Source of the DNA: Piezodorus guildinii
Lineage: Eukaryota; Arthropoda; Insecta; Hemiptera; Pentatomidae
NCBI GenBank assembly: GCA_023052935.1
Contig: CM041292.1
Location: forward strand, 82,966,169 to 83,030,168
DNA length: 64,000 nucleotides
Direction: 5' to 3'
Part shown: piece by piece, positions 1 through 12,264 of the stretch
Position numbering within the stretch: the stretch's first letter is position 1
Layout: the number at the start of each line of letters is the position of its first letter
Notes under the pieces: generated by a model
Databases searched by the model: none
Told to the model about the DNA's origin: nothing
The model's input: only the letters and a program-made list of their open reading frames with translations
Program-made: the position numbers and the translations under genes

Positions 1-140
1 AAAAAGTTGCTATTTTGTATTTATATTCGTTTGGCTTCGCTTAAAGAGTAAACCTAGGGAATAGGTTTTTTTAGAAAAAGAATATTTTGTTACACTTTTA
101 ATTAAATCATTTTTATGTATTTACATATTTGTATTATCCT

Positions 141-930
141 TTACTTTCGCTTAAACTATAATTTGAGTTTTTACCAAAAACAGTTTTCGGGTTCCCTGAT
201 TATAAATGATCAATCCCCGCAAAAAAATCTGTGTGTGCGCGTGTTTGGTCAAGCTCGAAAACGATAAGTTGCATAAACCTGAAATTTCATATTTCAGGAA
301 CGTATATTCCTGAGATGTTACAGCAACGTTTTTAACAAAGTTAGCCATTTAACAAAGTTAACAAGCACCACTTTATACAACGTATTTTGTACCTTTTCAT
401 GATTTTCTCAATAACGGCTATAACGATTTTAATTAAACCCAAATCGATAAACATCGATGGGAAATGTAATGAGCTTTCATTCGATTAAAAAGGCCAGACA
501 GGGGTTAAATGCCTATGTTTTTTATTTTCTTCCTCCAAAGTACCATTTTTTTTAAATCGAAAAAAATAACGATATCATATTTTAGCATTCATAAAAAACG
601 GGAAAATATATAAGTTGAAAGAATTTGATATCCAACTAAAGGAGGAAAGAGTTAGGAGGAAAGAGAAAAGGAGGACCTTTTTAAGATAAATTTTGTTTTT
701 TTTGAACATTAGAACAGTTATGTAGATGTATGATATACCGTCGGAAAGTAAAAACAAATATTATCTTATACACAAAGTTGCAAAAATTAATGAAGAAAAC
801 TAAATCTTTGTTGCAGATATTAATATAATAGATTATTCAATGAAGCACATTTTTCCATCGGAACTCAATGTGATTGATTGTAACAATGGAGGTAAGTAAA
901 AGTCTTGTGTTGAGCGCACCACATTTTTCT
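141..930 (+). repeat. Family A dispersed element, copy 1
   Basis: First of about nine related stretches in this window. The full element reads from a TACTTTCACTTACC-like left end (here ttactttcgctta) to a GAGGTAAGTGAAAGTCGTGTG-like right end (here gaggtaagtaaaagtcttgtg), followed by a gcgcacca segment. The two ends form a short imperfect inverted repeat (ACTTTCACTTACCT/AGGTAAGTGAAAGT). No transposase is visible and the internal frames are broken, so it looks like a non-autonomous DNA element or MITE of unknown superfamily. Boundaries are approximate. Confidence 0.6.
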
Positions 931-1445
931 TAATTATTTTGCTTTGACATAATCATCCAGCCTTCTTGACCATAAGCAATCTAAACGGATTCATTTGATA
1001 AATTATAATTTATAGTACTAGGAAATGCTACTCAAAAAACACTTTAAGAAAAGTAGAGTAAACTATGTCTTTATAATTGCATTATTTTACAAAAGCCCTG
1101 CAGATAACGATGGAATAAAAAAAATAAAAAATATTAGCGTTAAATTTCGCATTTCTATTTATAAACGTTGAAAGGAAATGTTCCAATATCAAAAAGTGAT
1201 TGTGGAGTTAAGTGGGTCGAAAGGACGGCTGAGCATGGGTTCAAGGATGCTAACTTAAGTTCAACCGCCTTCGCCTATAATGTCGGTCTCAAATCCTTCA
1301 CTGAATAAAATTACTGCATTGTATATTACAGTATGCACGGCTATATGCATAACTCAAAGTTGAAATATTTTGTTAAAGAAAATATATATATTACATGCAC
1401 AAGTAAATAAACCAATTTCATGATTTTGTTGATTGTAACATAAAA

Positions 1446-2220
1446 AACACAAGACTTTCACTTATCTTCGTTGTTAAAATCATTTTAAGAAATTTTAATA
1501 CATTTAGAAATGCAAATAAACTGTTAAATAATTAATTACATTGAGTTTAAATAGAAACGTTTGTTTTATTAAATAATGTATTATATTATTATCTACGACA
1601 ATCAGTTAATTTTATAGAATTTTCATCACTCTCTGTTTACTTTTACAATTTTGTGAACAATATAGAAAAGATTTTTCTAAAATCTTTAGCTTTCCAACGA
1701 TATATTATACGTCAATATTACTGTTTTTTTATTAAAATTATATACAAAAAAGTTTTCCCTTTTCTCCAGTTATCAAAATTTAAAGTACTTTAGAGGAGGA
1801 AAAATTAAAATATTGGCATTTACGCCTTCTCAAACTATTTCAATCACGATTAAACCTACACCACATTAAAGCCCGTTAAATTTTAAATCGACATGACCAG
1901 TTTAATCAAAATAGTTGGAACCTTTTTGGAGAAAATCGTAAAAGGGTGCACAATGCGTGGTACAAAGTGGCTCTTCTGGTTAACTAATTTTGATAAAAAA
2001 GTTTCTATAACATAACAGGCGTATATTTCCCTCAAATGTGAAATTCCAGGGTCATATGACTCATCTTTTTCGAGCTTGACTAACCACAGATACACTCACA
2101 CACTCATACAGACCATTTTGCGGGACTTAGTTATTGGGACTCAGGGAACCCTAAAACGTGTATTACCGTTGAAAACTAGAATTCGAAAATTTTAACGATC
2201 AAACATAGGTAAGTAAAAGT
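1446..2220 (-). repeat. Family A dispersed element, copy 2 (inverted)
   Basis: Reverse-orientation relative of the 141-930 copy. It starts with acaagactttcacttatc and ends with cataggtaagtaaaagt. It shares the internal blocks with the other copies (the 'gaccagtttaatcaaaatagttggaa' region, the cacacactcatacagacc block and 'ttgcgggactt'). Copies 1 and 2 lie tail-to-tail about 0.5 kb apart, so together they could fold back. No coding capacity is seen. Confidence 0.6.
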
Positions 2221-2224
2221 AAAA

Positions 2225-3760
2225 AAAAAAAAAATTAAGTCAAGTGAAATGAAGATGAATAATAAATGTGTCTATTAGCTTATATATATATATATATTAT
2301 ATACCTATTTGATATTAACTGTTACAACTTAAGAATATCATTCTTTCTTCCAGGTTTTTAAACCGAAATTAGTGTCCAGTAACTTTATTATTAATGAACA
2401 AACGAAAACTCCATCTTGAATAAGTGACAGTCTACCACAAAAATAAATTTTTACAACAAATGTATGAAATATTTTTTTTTTCTCGGTAATTTAAATTTTT
2501 TTTATTTTGTCTTGAGCAATATTTTATTACTTTTTTAAAAGAGCATTCCTTAATTTGTGAAACTTATTATACAGCTCTATGTATATAATATCAATCCTAA
2601 TAATTCAATTTTTTATTTTTTATAGAAGTCCTATTTCCTATTTTTCTTATAAGAAAAAATGAAAAAACAAAAGTGTGATTTATCATAGAATAATTGAAAA
2701 CAATAGATGGAACGGTTATTGTAACACAATTTTTCTCTGTACTCGATGAGCAGATGGAAGCTGTTCCCAGATCCATGATTCCAGATTCCATAATTCATGA
2801 TGGCGTGATAGTTTTGATACGTTGGTAAATGAATATAATTCCAAAATAATAGTATAGACAATTAAAACGTATTAGAATTTTCGGGTGATTACCAGAGATT
2901 AAAGATTCATGTATTGGTTTGAAAAAAAAAGAAATTATAGTTAAGTTGAAAAAATACATATTTTGGTATTAAATAGATGACAAACTCTCTGTATAGATGA
3001 TTACAAACCATGTTAAAGATACAATTGGGCTGTTATCCTTGTCATGCCGGTGAATGTAAAAACCTTCATCGTCTAAAGTTGATTTGAACTCACATTTCGA
3101 TGGTCTTCGAGGTTGGAATAGGGAAGGAGTACTGACCAGTGGATTTGGATGCATGGAAGTTCTTGGGCAGGAAGTCCGTTTCGGCAGGCGGATGGTGACT
3201 TAGCCGGCCATTGGAATGACTACTGATGCATATTGAGTGTGTTGTCTCAACTAGGGTCAGTGCCTCGTCACACCCAAGTCCATGATCGATATGAGTATAT
3301 TAAGTTGTTCTAGAGAAGATACAGCAAGATTCAGTGCTCTTAAGGATTCAGAATACGGTCACAGGAACCAAATACTATAAAGAATTAAGTTCCATCAAGC
3401 CTAATAGCATTCAACATTTTCGAAGTCTTCGTGAACTTCCGATTCGGCTTGAATTGACAGGAAAAGCAAGTGTATGTAGATGTTATCTTACTACTTTTTC
3501 ACAGTGAATAACTAAATTTATCGAGTCATAACTTAATTTTCCTTTAAACAAATATTCTGTGCGTCATCCTAAAGGAATGATGGTTAGTAAGCAACGTTTG
3601 TTCATATCAACTTGAAAACTTAAGGAAAAAAATTCATAGTTCGTAATTTAGGTAGTTCCTTAGGTTACTACAAAAACCATAAAACCTAAAAATACGAAGT
3701 TTTTTCTTCGGTAGGGGATAAAGACACGGAAAATAATTGAACAACTTGAACATAATACGT
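2225..3760. other. Intergenic stretch, no gene recognised
   Basis: AT-rich sequence with a short TA run near 2280-2298. A more GC-balanced block at about 3015-3310 looks like an old repeat fragment but was not matched to any family. Short open frames here have no recognisable domain. Confidence 0.5.
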
Positions 3761-3763
3761 ATA
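3754..3763. repeat. Left target-site duplication of the I-type LINE
   Basis: aatacgtata occurs here and again at 5619-5628, immediately after the (ACAA)n tail. The pair brackets the LINE fragment exactly. This fixes the 5' truncation point at about 3764 and shows insertion by target-primed reverse transcription. Confidence 0.7.
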
Positions 3764-5355
3764 TCTAAAGGACTCCACTTCTCACCAGAAAAAACTAAAT
3801 GTCTGCTCTTCAGCCGAAAGCGGAATACACCACCACTACCTGAATTGTACTTAGGGAACACTAAATTACCATTTACTACTTACCACAAATTCTTAGGCTT
3901 GACATTTGACAGAAAACTGACCTGGGAACATCATATATCCATCATAAAAGCACAGGCTATGAAAAAATTAAACATACTGCGAGTTCTCAGCGGCACTACT
4001 TGGGGTTCAGACAGGAAAACTTTATTAATACTCTATAAAAGTTTGATAGGTTCAAAACTTGAACATGGGTCATTTATATATGCTTCGGCACACCCACGAA
4101 TTCTCGCCAGGCTCGACACAGTACTTCATGCAGGAATTAGAATATCCACTGGGGCTTTTCGAACCAGCCCTATCCTTAGCTTATGTTCAGAAGCCGGAAT
4201 TCCGCCTCTCATTTTTAGACGACAAAAACTTGCCATAAATTATATTTCCAAATTATACCCACAGACAAATCATCCCACACACAGATACATATTTAAACCT
4301 AAATTTACCAGAGCCTTTCGAAACAAAGTCAATGCGACCCTTCCGTTAGCAGAAAGAATTTCCTCCGCTTCCTCTTTACTTAGAGACCTTCCACTGTATA
4401 AAATAAACTCCCATGATAAAACCCCACCATGGACACACCAACCACCTAAAATATTCCTTCAACTTTCCAACCTCTCCAAAAGAAATGCTTCCCCTTCCGA
4501 ATTCAAAAACCGACTAACACAGATTATTCAAACCATTCCTGAACCCTTTTTAATTTACACCGACGGTTCTAAATCAGATACCTCTACAGCTTCCGCTTTC
4601 GTGACCCATAACTCGACACACAAATTCAAACTGCATAATCTATGCAATATTTACACAGCCGAACTACACGCAATAGCCTCAGCTCTACAGTTCTGTATGA
4701 AAATAAATGAAGACCAAATCGTAATACTAACCGATTCCCTAAGCGCAATTAAAGGTTTGCAGAACTTGTATCCAAATCATCCCATACTAGTTCGCACTCA
4801 CTCTCATATAGCTGCGTTGCGAAACCTGGGCAAGTCGGTAAGCTTCGTGTGGGTGCCGAGCCACGTGGGAATTACCGGTAACGAGCTTGCGGACCGGGCA
4901 GCGAAGCAGGCGCTCACACTGCCAGGGAGAGGAACAGCCATCTTGACACCGTCTGAACTCAGTGAACCGCTCAGAAAGCAAGAAGATGACCGATGGCAGA
5001 AAATGTGGGACGATAGCCAGGTAAGCAAACTGAAGCATATAAAACAAACAGTGAAACCCTGGTCTACATCTAGCCGTAGCAGCCGGAGGGAGGAGGTCGC
5101 GTTGACCCGGCTAAGGATAGGACACTCGCGGCTGACGCACTCTTATCTTTTTGCTAAGCAGCCGGTGCCCGATGCCAGCACTGTGATGGAACCCTTACCA
5201 TTCGGCATATTTTTCAAGAATGCCCTTATTATTCATCGCACCTGAATAAAATTGGACTAAGCCCGAATATTTCAGCGGTGCTGGGTGATAGAGAGAAAAC
5301 CATTGAATTAGTTTTTGATTTTCTTAAGGAGCAATCATTATTATCAAAATTATAA
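3764..5355 (+). pseudogene. LINE ORF2 remnant: RT thumb region plus RNase H
   Basis: The open frame begins with the post-catalytic part of the RT (GLHFSPEKTKCLLFSRKR, then a LTWEHH thumb motif). It continues into an RNase HI domain with all four acidic residues: D in IYTDGSK, E in TAELHA, D in LTDSLSAI and D in GNELADRAAK (about residues 276, 309, 333 and 386 of the 502-residue frame). About ten residues before the truncation point are host sequence, so the apparent Met start is not native. The frame closes at 5245. A neighbouring frame continues to about 5355 with a C-x2-C...H-x4-C cluster (CQHCDGTLTIRHIFQEC), so a single frameshift near 5170 has broken the C terminus. The catalytic RT palm is missing and the copy cannot act on its own. 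Confidence 0.85.
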
Positions 5356-5618
5356 AGACCATTCCTAGTCAGTTAGCATTACTAGTATTAGCTTTTTAAA
5401 CTATTGTTTACATAAAAATATTTTTTTTTCTTTCTTTATTTATTTTTTTTTTTAATTTATTTATTATTTATTTTATTTTATTATTTTTTTCTTTCTTTCT
5501 CTCAATCACCCATTACCTAATAGTTCTTTTTTATAAAGGTTGAATATGCATATAGTGTCTAGGCGTTGATGACCTTAGGGTTTTACGCCTTAAAACCTAA
5601 ACAAACAAACAAACAAAC
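3764..5618 (+). mobile_element. 5'-truncated I-type LINE with RNase H and (ACAA)n tail
   Basis: Non-LTR retrotransposon copy truncated inside the reverse transcriptase. It ends in an acaa-repeat tail and is bracketed by a 10-bp duplication (3754-3763 and 5619-5628). The 3' UTR is T-rich at 5405-5510. The presence of an RNase H domain after the RT places it with I-like or R1/I-group LINEs rather than Jockey or CR1. A second very short piece of the same 3' end (the gcgttgat...ttttacgcctt motif) appears near 35.6 kb. Confidence 0.8.
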
Positions 5619-5669
5619 AATACGTATACATTTCCTATCGCCTAAATCTTTTCGTTTCTTTGCTTTTCT

Positions 5670-5830
5670 TCCAGTAAAAATCCTTGACTATGCTGTCCTT
5701 AAGTGACATTGTAAAATGATGGTCCCGAGCCTGAGCGATTAAGAGAATTGTTAAACTTGGATAGGCGAACTTTAGGACTCCTACTGTAGTCCTATAGCCA
5801 CAGTAGCATAAAAGTAAAGTTAAATAAAGA
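5670..5830 (+). repeat. SINE family C, 3' fragment
   Basis: Matches the 3' half of the tRNA-derived SINE defined by the full copy at 40021-40310: the 'aacttggataggcgaactttaggactcctactgtag' region, then an A-rich tail. It lies directly downstream of the LINE insertion. The tRNA-like head is missing or too diverged to see. Confidence 0.5.
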
Positions 5831-5849
5831 AATAAAAACATTTACTTTT

Positions 5850-7560
5850 TGTTTTATAGTATTGCGTCCTTTTCTTTTTCAATGGTTGGAAACAGTAAAT
5901 ATTATCCTAGAGATAACCAAAATATTCTAGAAAGAATAGAAAGGTCGAGATCAATTCCGAACATGTTGCAATCCTGCATCATGCAATGAAGATATTAAAA
6001 TCCTCTCAAGAGCAGTAGTGCACCACAGACAAAGTAATTTAAGAAACGAAAATACATAGTAATAAAGACAGATAAATTTCCGAGTACCCTACAACTTGGG
6101 GATGATTAAAGTCAGCTGATAAATATGTTGTACGATACAAGTAATTTGTAATGAATGGGTTGTATTGGATCATATTTGTGCAAAAAAATGAAGAGGAGAA
6201 AATACTCTGTTGACAAGGAAATGACTAAAACAGTCGTGTATGACTCGTATTAATTACTTTCGGAAGGGAAAATTGGTTTGAAATAAAAAAAAGTTGTAAG
6301 AATTTATCAAAAATGTGCTTCTCTTATACATTACTATGACAGACACTATAGATACAGGAGGGGCCGGGCTAACCGTAGAGCTGGCGGGAGATGAGGCCCC
6401 GTTCCCAGGCCTCCTTCCCAAGCCCCGCTCCCTAACCTAGTTATTGTTCAAGCTCGCACGATCCCCATCGGTCTTCATTAACAGCGGATGTATCATCTAC
6501 TTAACCAGGTCTAGCCTCTTTAATCATTTATATGTCGGTCACCAACAAAACAATTATGAGAAGAAGGAACAAAATGTGTAAGAAAGCGAATTATTTAGAC
6601 ATCGACATAATACAACTCATCCATTGTAAGTCCTAAAAACTATCGGCAATGTCTCGTGCTGCTTAGAACCAAAGTGAACATCTTAAATATCATCAGAGCT
6701 TCTACAATACAACTTGTACTTATTTTTTATAAATAATTTCCTTGAATCACTTTGGCTCAATCCTAATTCAGATCAATCCATTTCTATCTCTCTTTTTAAA
6801 TTTTAACATATATAGCGCCCGCTAAGCCTATGTAAATTTGGACAGGGGCCACAGCAACGGCCAGTGCGGGGACCTTGGGGCTTATACGCTCACTATTTTA
6901 CGAGAAACGTGCCGGAATCTCCTGGGTTTTGACTTCATCCTTCATTTTTGAGTGGAAGGGTCCCTGCAATGAGAATGTCTACAATGCCTCTAGGACCTAA
7001 AACAGAATATCTCTAAGCTTGCTCGAACCACTACTAGATGTTATCAGCAACATTTAATCCAATTTTGAAGCCTATTTATTTATTTCTGCAGTTTAAATAT
7101 TTACGTGGTCATAAATTATTCCATTTGAATCTTTTTTCCTCTTAAATTACCTTATATACACATTCAATAAGTGCTGTGTTAATACTACTTCAAAATACTA
7201 ACTTAAGGAACAAGACTTAGTATTCCAAAAGAATAAGTGTTTTAGAATTACAAGCTGAATTATGAATCAGTACTTCTAAAGGTCAAGGAGTAATACAAAG
7301 GGCCTTTCTGCTAAGGCTTAGGTTTATAACTTTTCTCTATGTTTATTAAAATAGTAGAAATACTTATTTTTTTACGTGGTATGCCCTTTACTATGTTTCA
7401 TAATTCGACTTGTTTTATAAATTGGAGTGTTTTCATGAATAATTTTTCTTTTTAACATGTTGATCCTTCTTCAGAGTTTACGGGATATCTAGATTTGTTC
7501 TAATATATGCAATGTATTATTACTTGACAAATGTTCTTTCAACATCTCGATATACCCATG
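5850..7560. other. Non-coding stretch with GC-richer patches
   Basis: No gene recognised. Two patches (about 6355-6540 and 6815-7000) are clearly richer in G and C than their surroundings and look like old repeat or SINE pieces (gaggggccgggctaaccgt; acagcaacggccagtgcggg). Their family was not identified. Confidence 0.4.
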
Positions 7561-7599
7561 CTGGAGGTTCAAGTCCACGCAAAGGACAGTTCCTTCTTT

Positions 7600-7735
7600 T
7601 CTACTAGCGTTGTTTTTTTCTTTATGTTCTTATACTATGCTATTTGAATTTCATATTTTATTTCCGAATGAAATTTTGCTCTGGGACTGTATCAATTATT
7701 GAATGAATAAATAAATGAATGAATGAATGAAAAAA
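7600..7735 (+). repeat. Possible SINE/LINE 3' tail with GAAT microsatellite
   Basis: A gctctgggactgtatcaatt segment is followed by (gaat)n/(aaat)n at about 7702-7730. This is the usual look of a retroposon 3' end. The body was not assigned to a family. Confidence 0.35.
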
Positions 7736-7820
7736 ATAATTCTGGGACAGCCAGTTCTCTAAAAATAATATAAATGCGAAATGTTAAGATTACTCTACTA
7801 TCTATAAATTTTGTAAAATA

Positions 7821-7963
7821 GGGTACTCACTACGTTTGCTATACATGCTATTTGTGTTATTTTGCTAAACCCGTCGAGTTTCTACAGTTATTTCCTGTAT
7901 AAAATTGATGGGTTTAGCACAATAGCACAAATAGCATGCTAGAGCAAACGTAGTGAGTACCCC
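7821..7963. mobile_element. 143-bp palindromic MITE
   Basis: About 50-bp inverted arms begin GGGTACTCACTACGTTTGCT and end with the complement AGCAAACGTAGTGAGTACCC, separated by about 40 bp. The arms differ at a few positions. There is no coding capacity. No convincing target duplication was seen, so the superfamily is undetermined. Confidence 0.8.
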
Positions 7964-8434
7964 TTATATTATATACTAAAGAATAGCAAATTATATTCCA
8001 TATAATGAATTTATATAGTGGGTGAGTGTGTGTGTTTATACAAACGTAATATTGCTACCTTAAAGAGTTGCAAATAACTAAAACATATACTTAAACAGTA
8101 ATAAATTAAGATAAAATGGGTAAAATAAAAATTGAATAAAGAATTAAGAGACTAAATAGTTCAACTTAATAAAGGCGCGGTACATTGATATTCTAGGATC
8201 TGATGAATATTTTTTTTTCTCCCTCCAACAGTTAGAGAAGATTCTGCACACTAGAGCATGCAACAGAGCTTACCACTCATTTTCTATGATTATATTCGAC
8301 GTAGTATTGCGTTTTAGCTAGCAGAATTCTTTTATGAAACTGCCGATTTCCTTGGTAGCTGACTAGTATGAAAACCCATCAAGGAAGCATTGTATTTGCA
8401 GTTTCTAATCATAGAATCAATAATAGAAGTCAAT

Positions 8435-9340
8435 ATTTAGAACGGAAGAGGTATGCAACAGTATTTCTGAATGTCGCTCAAGCGTTCGATCGAGTCTGAC
8501 ATCAAGTGCTTCTTTTTAAACTAAAGATTATATCCTCTCCAAAGTATTATCTAATCTTTCAGTCCTAACTTTGTTGCAGATTTTTCTCTGCCTGTCAAGG
8601 CTCATTAATCATCCCGATTACACCAACCTAAGCAAGAGTACCTCAAGGTTTAGTTCTCGTTCCAATACAATGAGCTCCGAAACTCTGAAGGTGAAGTATG
8701 TAGAAGACACAACTATCTTAATAAAATATTAAAATTTTACACAGGCCACACAGAACTTACAACATCGCCTAACATCACAGCCTAACTTCAGGATTGGAAA
8801 ATTCAACTAAACCAAGACAAATCCCAGCATATTATTTTCACTCTGCGACATGAACCCTGTCCTCCTGTGTATCTTGGCAACAACAAAATTCCACAGATCG
8901 AATATCTAGACTTGACATTCTTCGCAGAAGCATGACATTGGGCATCATCATCAAGAACAGACAGATCGCGCTAAGCAAAAAGCTAAAACTTTTATACCCA
9001 CTACTTTCTGGACGTTAAAAATTAAAACTCAAATAAAAATTATGTGATAATTCTGCGCCACAGATGTACGGGACAGCCAAAAAGACAAACATACGTAAAA
9101 TTCACATATTCCAATCCAAAACTTTCATAACTATCACAAAGTCTACGTTAGCATAACAACCATGGTACGTTAGCATCATTACTCTTCATTCACACCTTAA
9201 CATACCAACAACCAACAAACCGGACATACCAGTACACTCGCAAATGACATTAAATGAGAGACCTTTCCACCATGCCCATCACGCCACAATGCCAAAACCT
9301 CACCTCACATTACTGATTGTCAACTGCATGACAAATGTGA
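8435..9340 (+). pseudogene. Decayed Jockey-type LINE reverse transcriptase
   Basis: Conceptual translation gives an AFLNVAQAFDRV-like RT motif (here FLNVAQAFDRV then a stop). Further recognisable pieces follow: a YVEDTTIL relative of the FADDT box, a FSLCDMNPVLLCIL relative of the FTLRRNSCPPVYF motif seen in the younger copy at 10.5-11.6 kb, and downstream thumb fragments. Several stops and frameshifts interrupt it. It is much older than the 10-kb copy. The 3' end is unclear and the terminus is approximate. Confidence 0.65.
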
Positions 9341-9389
9341 ATAAAAAAATATTAAATCAATATAGGGCAATACTTGTCACTAAAAAAAT

Positions 9390-9680
9390 GATGGTTTAAT
9401 GTTCTCGACTTGGAGAGCCTTCTAGATCCCACAAACTTCTTGAAAAGAACTGTGTTGGAGGGGCACACAATGGTTGCTAACAGGCTTATGGCCCTAGTGA
9501 GGAGTTGTAAAGATTCTAACAGAGAGTGATGGCTCGAAAAGGGCAGTCTTGGTCCTTGGATTGATGGCTCTTGATGGGGTGAGAACAAGCATCTGTCGGC
9601 GAGCTATGAATTATTCAACCGAAGTTCTTCTGGTTTCCATAGTGGAGCCAAACATGGTGAAGAATGCCTGTCTGCAGAGG
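9390..9680. other. Unassigned moderately GC-balanced block
   Basis: The composition differs from the flanks and a 78-residue minus-strand frame is open, but no domain is recognised. It is probably an old transposon fragment. Confidence 0.3.
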
Positions 9681-10008
9681 GAAAGACGGTACTGTACGTC
9701 TGTAAATCCATCTTAAATACAATTCCTATTGGTAGACAAATTACATAAGTACATATATGAAGTATTTAAAATATCTAATAATGAGAAAAGAAAACCAAAA
9801 CTCAATATAAAAAAAGTTGATTACATGATCATCAAATTTAATAACTAACAACAGGATATATAAAAAAAATCTGGTGGGCAGAACACACGGCTTCAACTTA
9901 CCTCAGTTCTTAAATTGAATTAAAGAACTAATAAATAAAGTTGAGTTGAAAAAAGGTTAAATTATTACATTGTGTTCCGTAGGAAAAATGTGGTTTAGAT
10001 TCAATAAA

Positions 10009-10026
10009 CAAACCATTAATATCTGC
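10009..10026. repeat. Target-site duplication of the Jockey LINE (left copy)
   Basis: caaaccattaatatctgc is repeated without mismatch at 11554-11571. The perfect 18-bp match indicates a relatively recent insertion. Confidence 0.9.
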
Positions 10027-11553
10027 TGACATCAATTTTTTTTATTTTATTTTTTTATATTTTTTTTTTTATTCGTATATATTACAATTTGTCATAATAG
10101 ACAATAATAATAGTGCTACAGGATCTCATTCATACAATATTTACAATATAAACAAAAGGAAAGTCAAATTACATAAAATAAAATCAAAATAAGTAAACGT
10201 ATACAATAACAAAATTAGGTAGACAAAATAAATACAAATAAATGAAGTTAACAAATAAATAAACAAAACATGTCACATTCATACCTATGTACAATATTTA
10301 CAATCAGCTCGGGAACCCCGGACGAGTCCAAAGGATCCCAGCGCCTCCCTCTCAGCCGCATCACTGGTGAGAGCCAGCGGAAGCTAAGTGAGGGCGCCAT
10401 AGCCACAATCACACCGCACTTGAGAGGAGAATCTGACCAGTGTCAGAACTCGAGCATATGTATTTACAATATATCTCGGGGCCACTGCCGTTTCAACCTT
10501 CTAGGTGGGTTGTATGGATGAGTGGAGCTGGATAGGGATCGTGCTAAAGGATTAGGATGATAAATGAGGTTCTGATGGAATTTGGAAAATTTGGATGGAA
10601 TTAGGTCTGAAATAAATGGAACATTAAGGTCGTGGTGCAAGGTATAGTTGGATACATAATAAGGAGCATTTACTATTGTTCGGAGGACTTTGGATTGAAA
10701 GGATTGAATGCGTTTGATGTTAGAACGTTTAGCTGTCCCCCACAGTTCAAGTCCGTAGGTCCAGATGGGCTTCAGTATTGTCTTATAAATTAATAATTTG
10801 TTGTCAACTGTAAGTTCAGATTTTCTGTTTAATAGTCTGTATAACTGTCCGAATCGTCGATTGAGTTCTTTTCTTTTAAGTCTTGTATGTGGGTTCCACG
10901 TCAGTCTTTTGTCTAGCAGTAAGCCAAGATAGCGAACTGTATCTGAAGGAGGAATAGGAATGGAATTGAAGTAAACTGGCGGACAGGAGTTTCGTCGAAG
11001 AGTGAAGGTTACTTGTTTGCATTTGGCCTCGTTCACCTTTATGCGCCAAGCACCACACCAGTCTTCGATAAGACAAAGATGTCTTTGCAGGATTAAGGAT
11101 GCTGTTTTGGGATCGGAACTGGATGATAGGATGGCGGTGTCGTCTGCAAATGTTGCCAGAAAGGTGTCAGGATGATTAGGAATATCAGCGGTGTAAAGGA
11201 TGTAGAGAACGGGTCCCAGGACGCTGCCCTGAGAAACACCGGCCTCAACGGGATAAAAGTTGGAAAATTCTACACCACAGCGTACTTGAAAGGAGCGGTT
11301 TGAGAGATAGGATCTTAGAATGAGGTAGAGAGACTGGGGTAAATGCGTTTTAGGCTTGAAGAGTAATCCAGCGTGCCATACCCGGTCAAAAGCTTGCGCT
11401 ATGTCCAGAAACGCACCAGAACAATACTCTTTGCATTCGAGGGCTGAGGAAATATGGTCTACAACTCGGAGTCCTTGTTGAACAGTGGAATGATGAGAAC
11501 GGAAACCAAACTGGTGGGAAGGAAGGTTGTGAGATTCTAATATAGGCAGGATT
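10027..11553 (-). mobile_element. 5'-truncated Jockey-type LINE
   Basis: Minus-strand non-LTR element with an A-rich tail at the low-coordinate end (10034-10075), an AATAAA-type signal before the tail and a perfect 18-bp duplication. Truncation removes everything upstream of the middle of the RT domain. The 3' UTR (about 10080-10463) includes a GC-rich block. It is nested inside a family A copy. Confidence 0.9.
10464..11553 (-). pseudogene. Jockey LINE ORF2, C-terminal half of the reverse transcriptase
   Basis: The frame is uninterrupted from the truncation point to a stop at 10464. It starts FGFRSHHSTVQQ, then FLDIAQAFDRVWH (RT palm motif A), GVSQGSVLGPVLY (motif B), FADDTAIL (catalytic motif C) and VRYLGLLLDKRLTWNPH (thumb). 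It ends in a LPRRLKRQWP-like basic tail also seen in the copy at 17.8 kb. There is no native start codon because the copy is 5'-truncated. The lack of stops over about 1.1 kb, together with the perfect duplication, points to a young copy. The endonuclease and ORF1 are absent. Confidence 0.9.
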
Positions 11554-11947
11554 CAAACCATTAATATCTGCAGAATCAATATCTGCAAAAATCCCTTATT
11601 ATCCGCTTTTCATCATAATCTATTAACTTGTACAACTTTGTAAATATGATTTGTTTCTGAAATCTTTAGGTTTCCAACGGTATATTATAAATCTATAATA
11701 ATATAATTGTAATACAAAAATTGTTTACATTTTTCTGTTTAACTTGCTTATAGAATTCATTTAACTTAATATTTACCCATGATGAATTGGGTTAATTTAT
11801 TCGAATCTACAAAATTACAGATTCTTAAAAGGAATAAAATTTAAAATATCGGAATTTAAGCACTGTTCATTATTTATTTTATTTCAATGAAATTAAAACC
11901 TACATGATATTAAAGCTCATTAAACTTTAGGGTTCCTACAAGCATTT

Positions 11948-12263
11948 TAAATGGGAGCGGCGCGCGGCGTGGTCTGCTGGCTAGAGCACAAGTCTACTGT
12001 TCTCCAGGTCCCAGGTTCGAACCTCGGCTGAGGCAGAATTATTTATTATGTTACTTCAGTCTTGGAGCGACCCTAGGCTCATGGGACACATCCAGTATCT
12101 ATAAAGTGGTTATCCAAAGATTGGGTAAAAAACCTGGCGGCTGAGCTTGATTTAGGTCTGAAAGAGTACGTGAAACAGTCAGTACCTAATCAAGTGAAAA
12201 CAATACGAATCTCTACATATACAGAACCCAAGATCCTTCATGCGTTGTAGAGGTACAGGTGTT
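11948..12263 (+). repeat. SINE family D, full-length tRNA-derived copy
   Basis: The head looks like a tRNA: an A-box-like GTGGTCTGCTGGCTAGAGC and an exact B-box GGTTCGAACCT at about 12013-12023. A unique body follows (aaagtggttatccaaagatt; aacctggcggctgagc; acgaatctctacatataca). A second, reverse-orientation copy at 24757-24955 shares the body. It is not a functional tRNA gene because the anticodon arm and acceptor pairing are not preserved. Confidence 0.75.
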
Positions 12264-12264
12264 T

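Larger units (their letters stand above)
9867..11945 (-). repeat. Family A element, copy 3, split by a Jockey LINE
   Basis: The start (aaatctggtgggca, then cttcaacttacc) lies at 9867-10026. The rest (tttccaacggtatattata; cctacatgatattaaagctcatt) lies at 11554-11945. The two halves are separated by the Jockey insertion at 10027-11553 and share its 18-bp target duplication. The family A insertion therefore predates the LINE. The far end of this copy is lost. Confidence 0.65.

Noticed and set aside
11948..12040. Possible functional tRNA gene
   Set aside because: A- and B-box-like motifs are present but acceptor and anticodon arms do not pair as in a tRNA. The downstream body recurs at 24.8 kb, which marks it as a SINE head.
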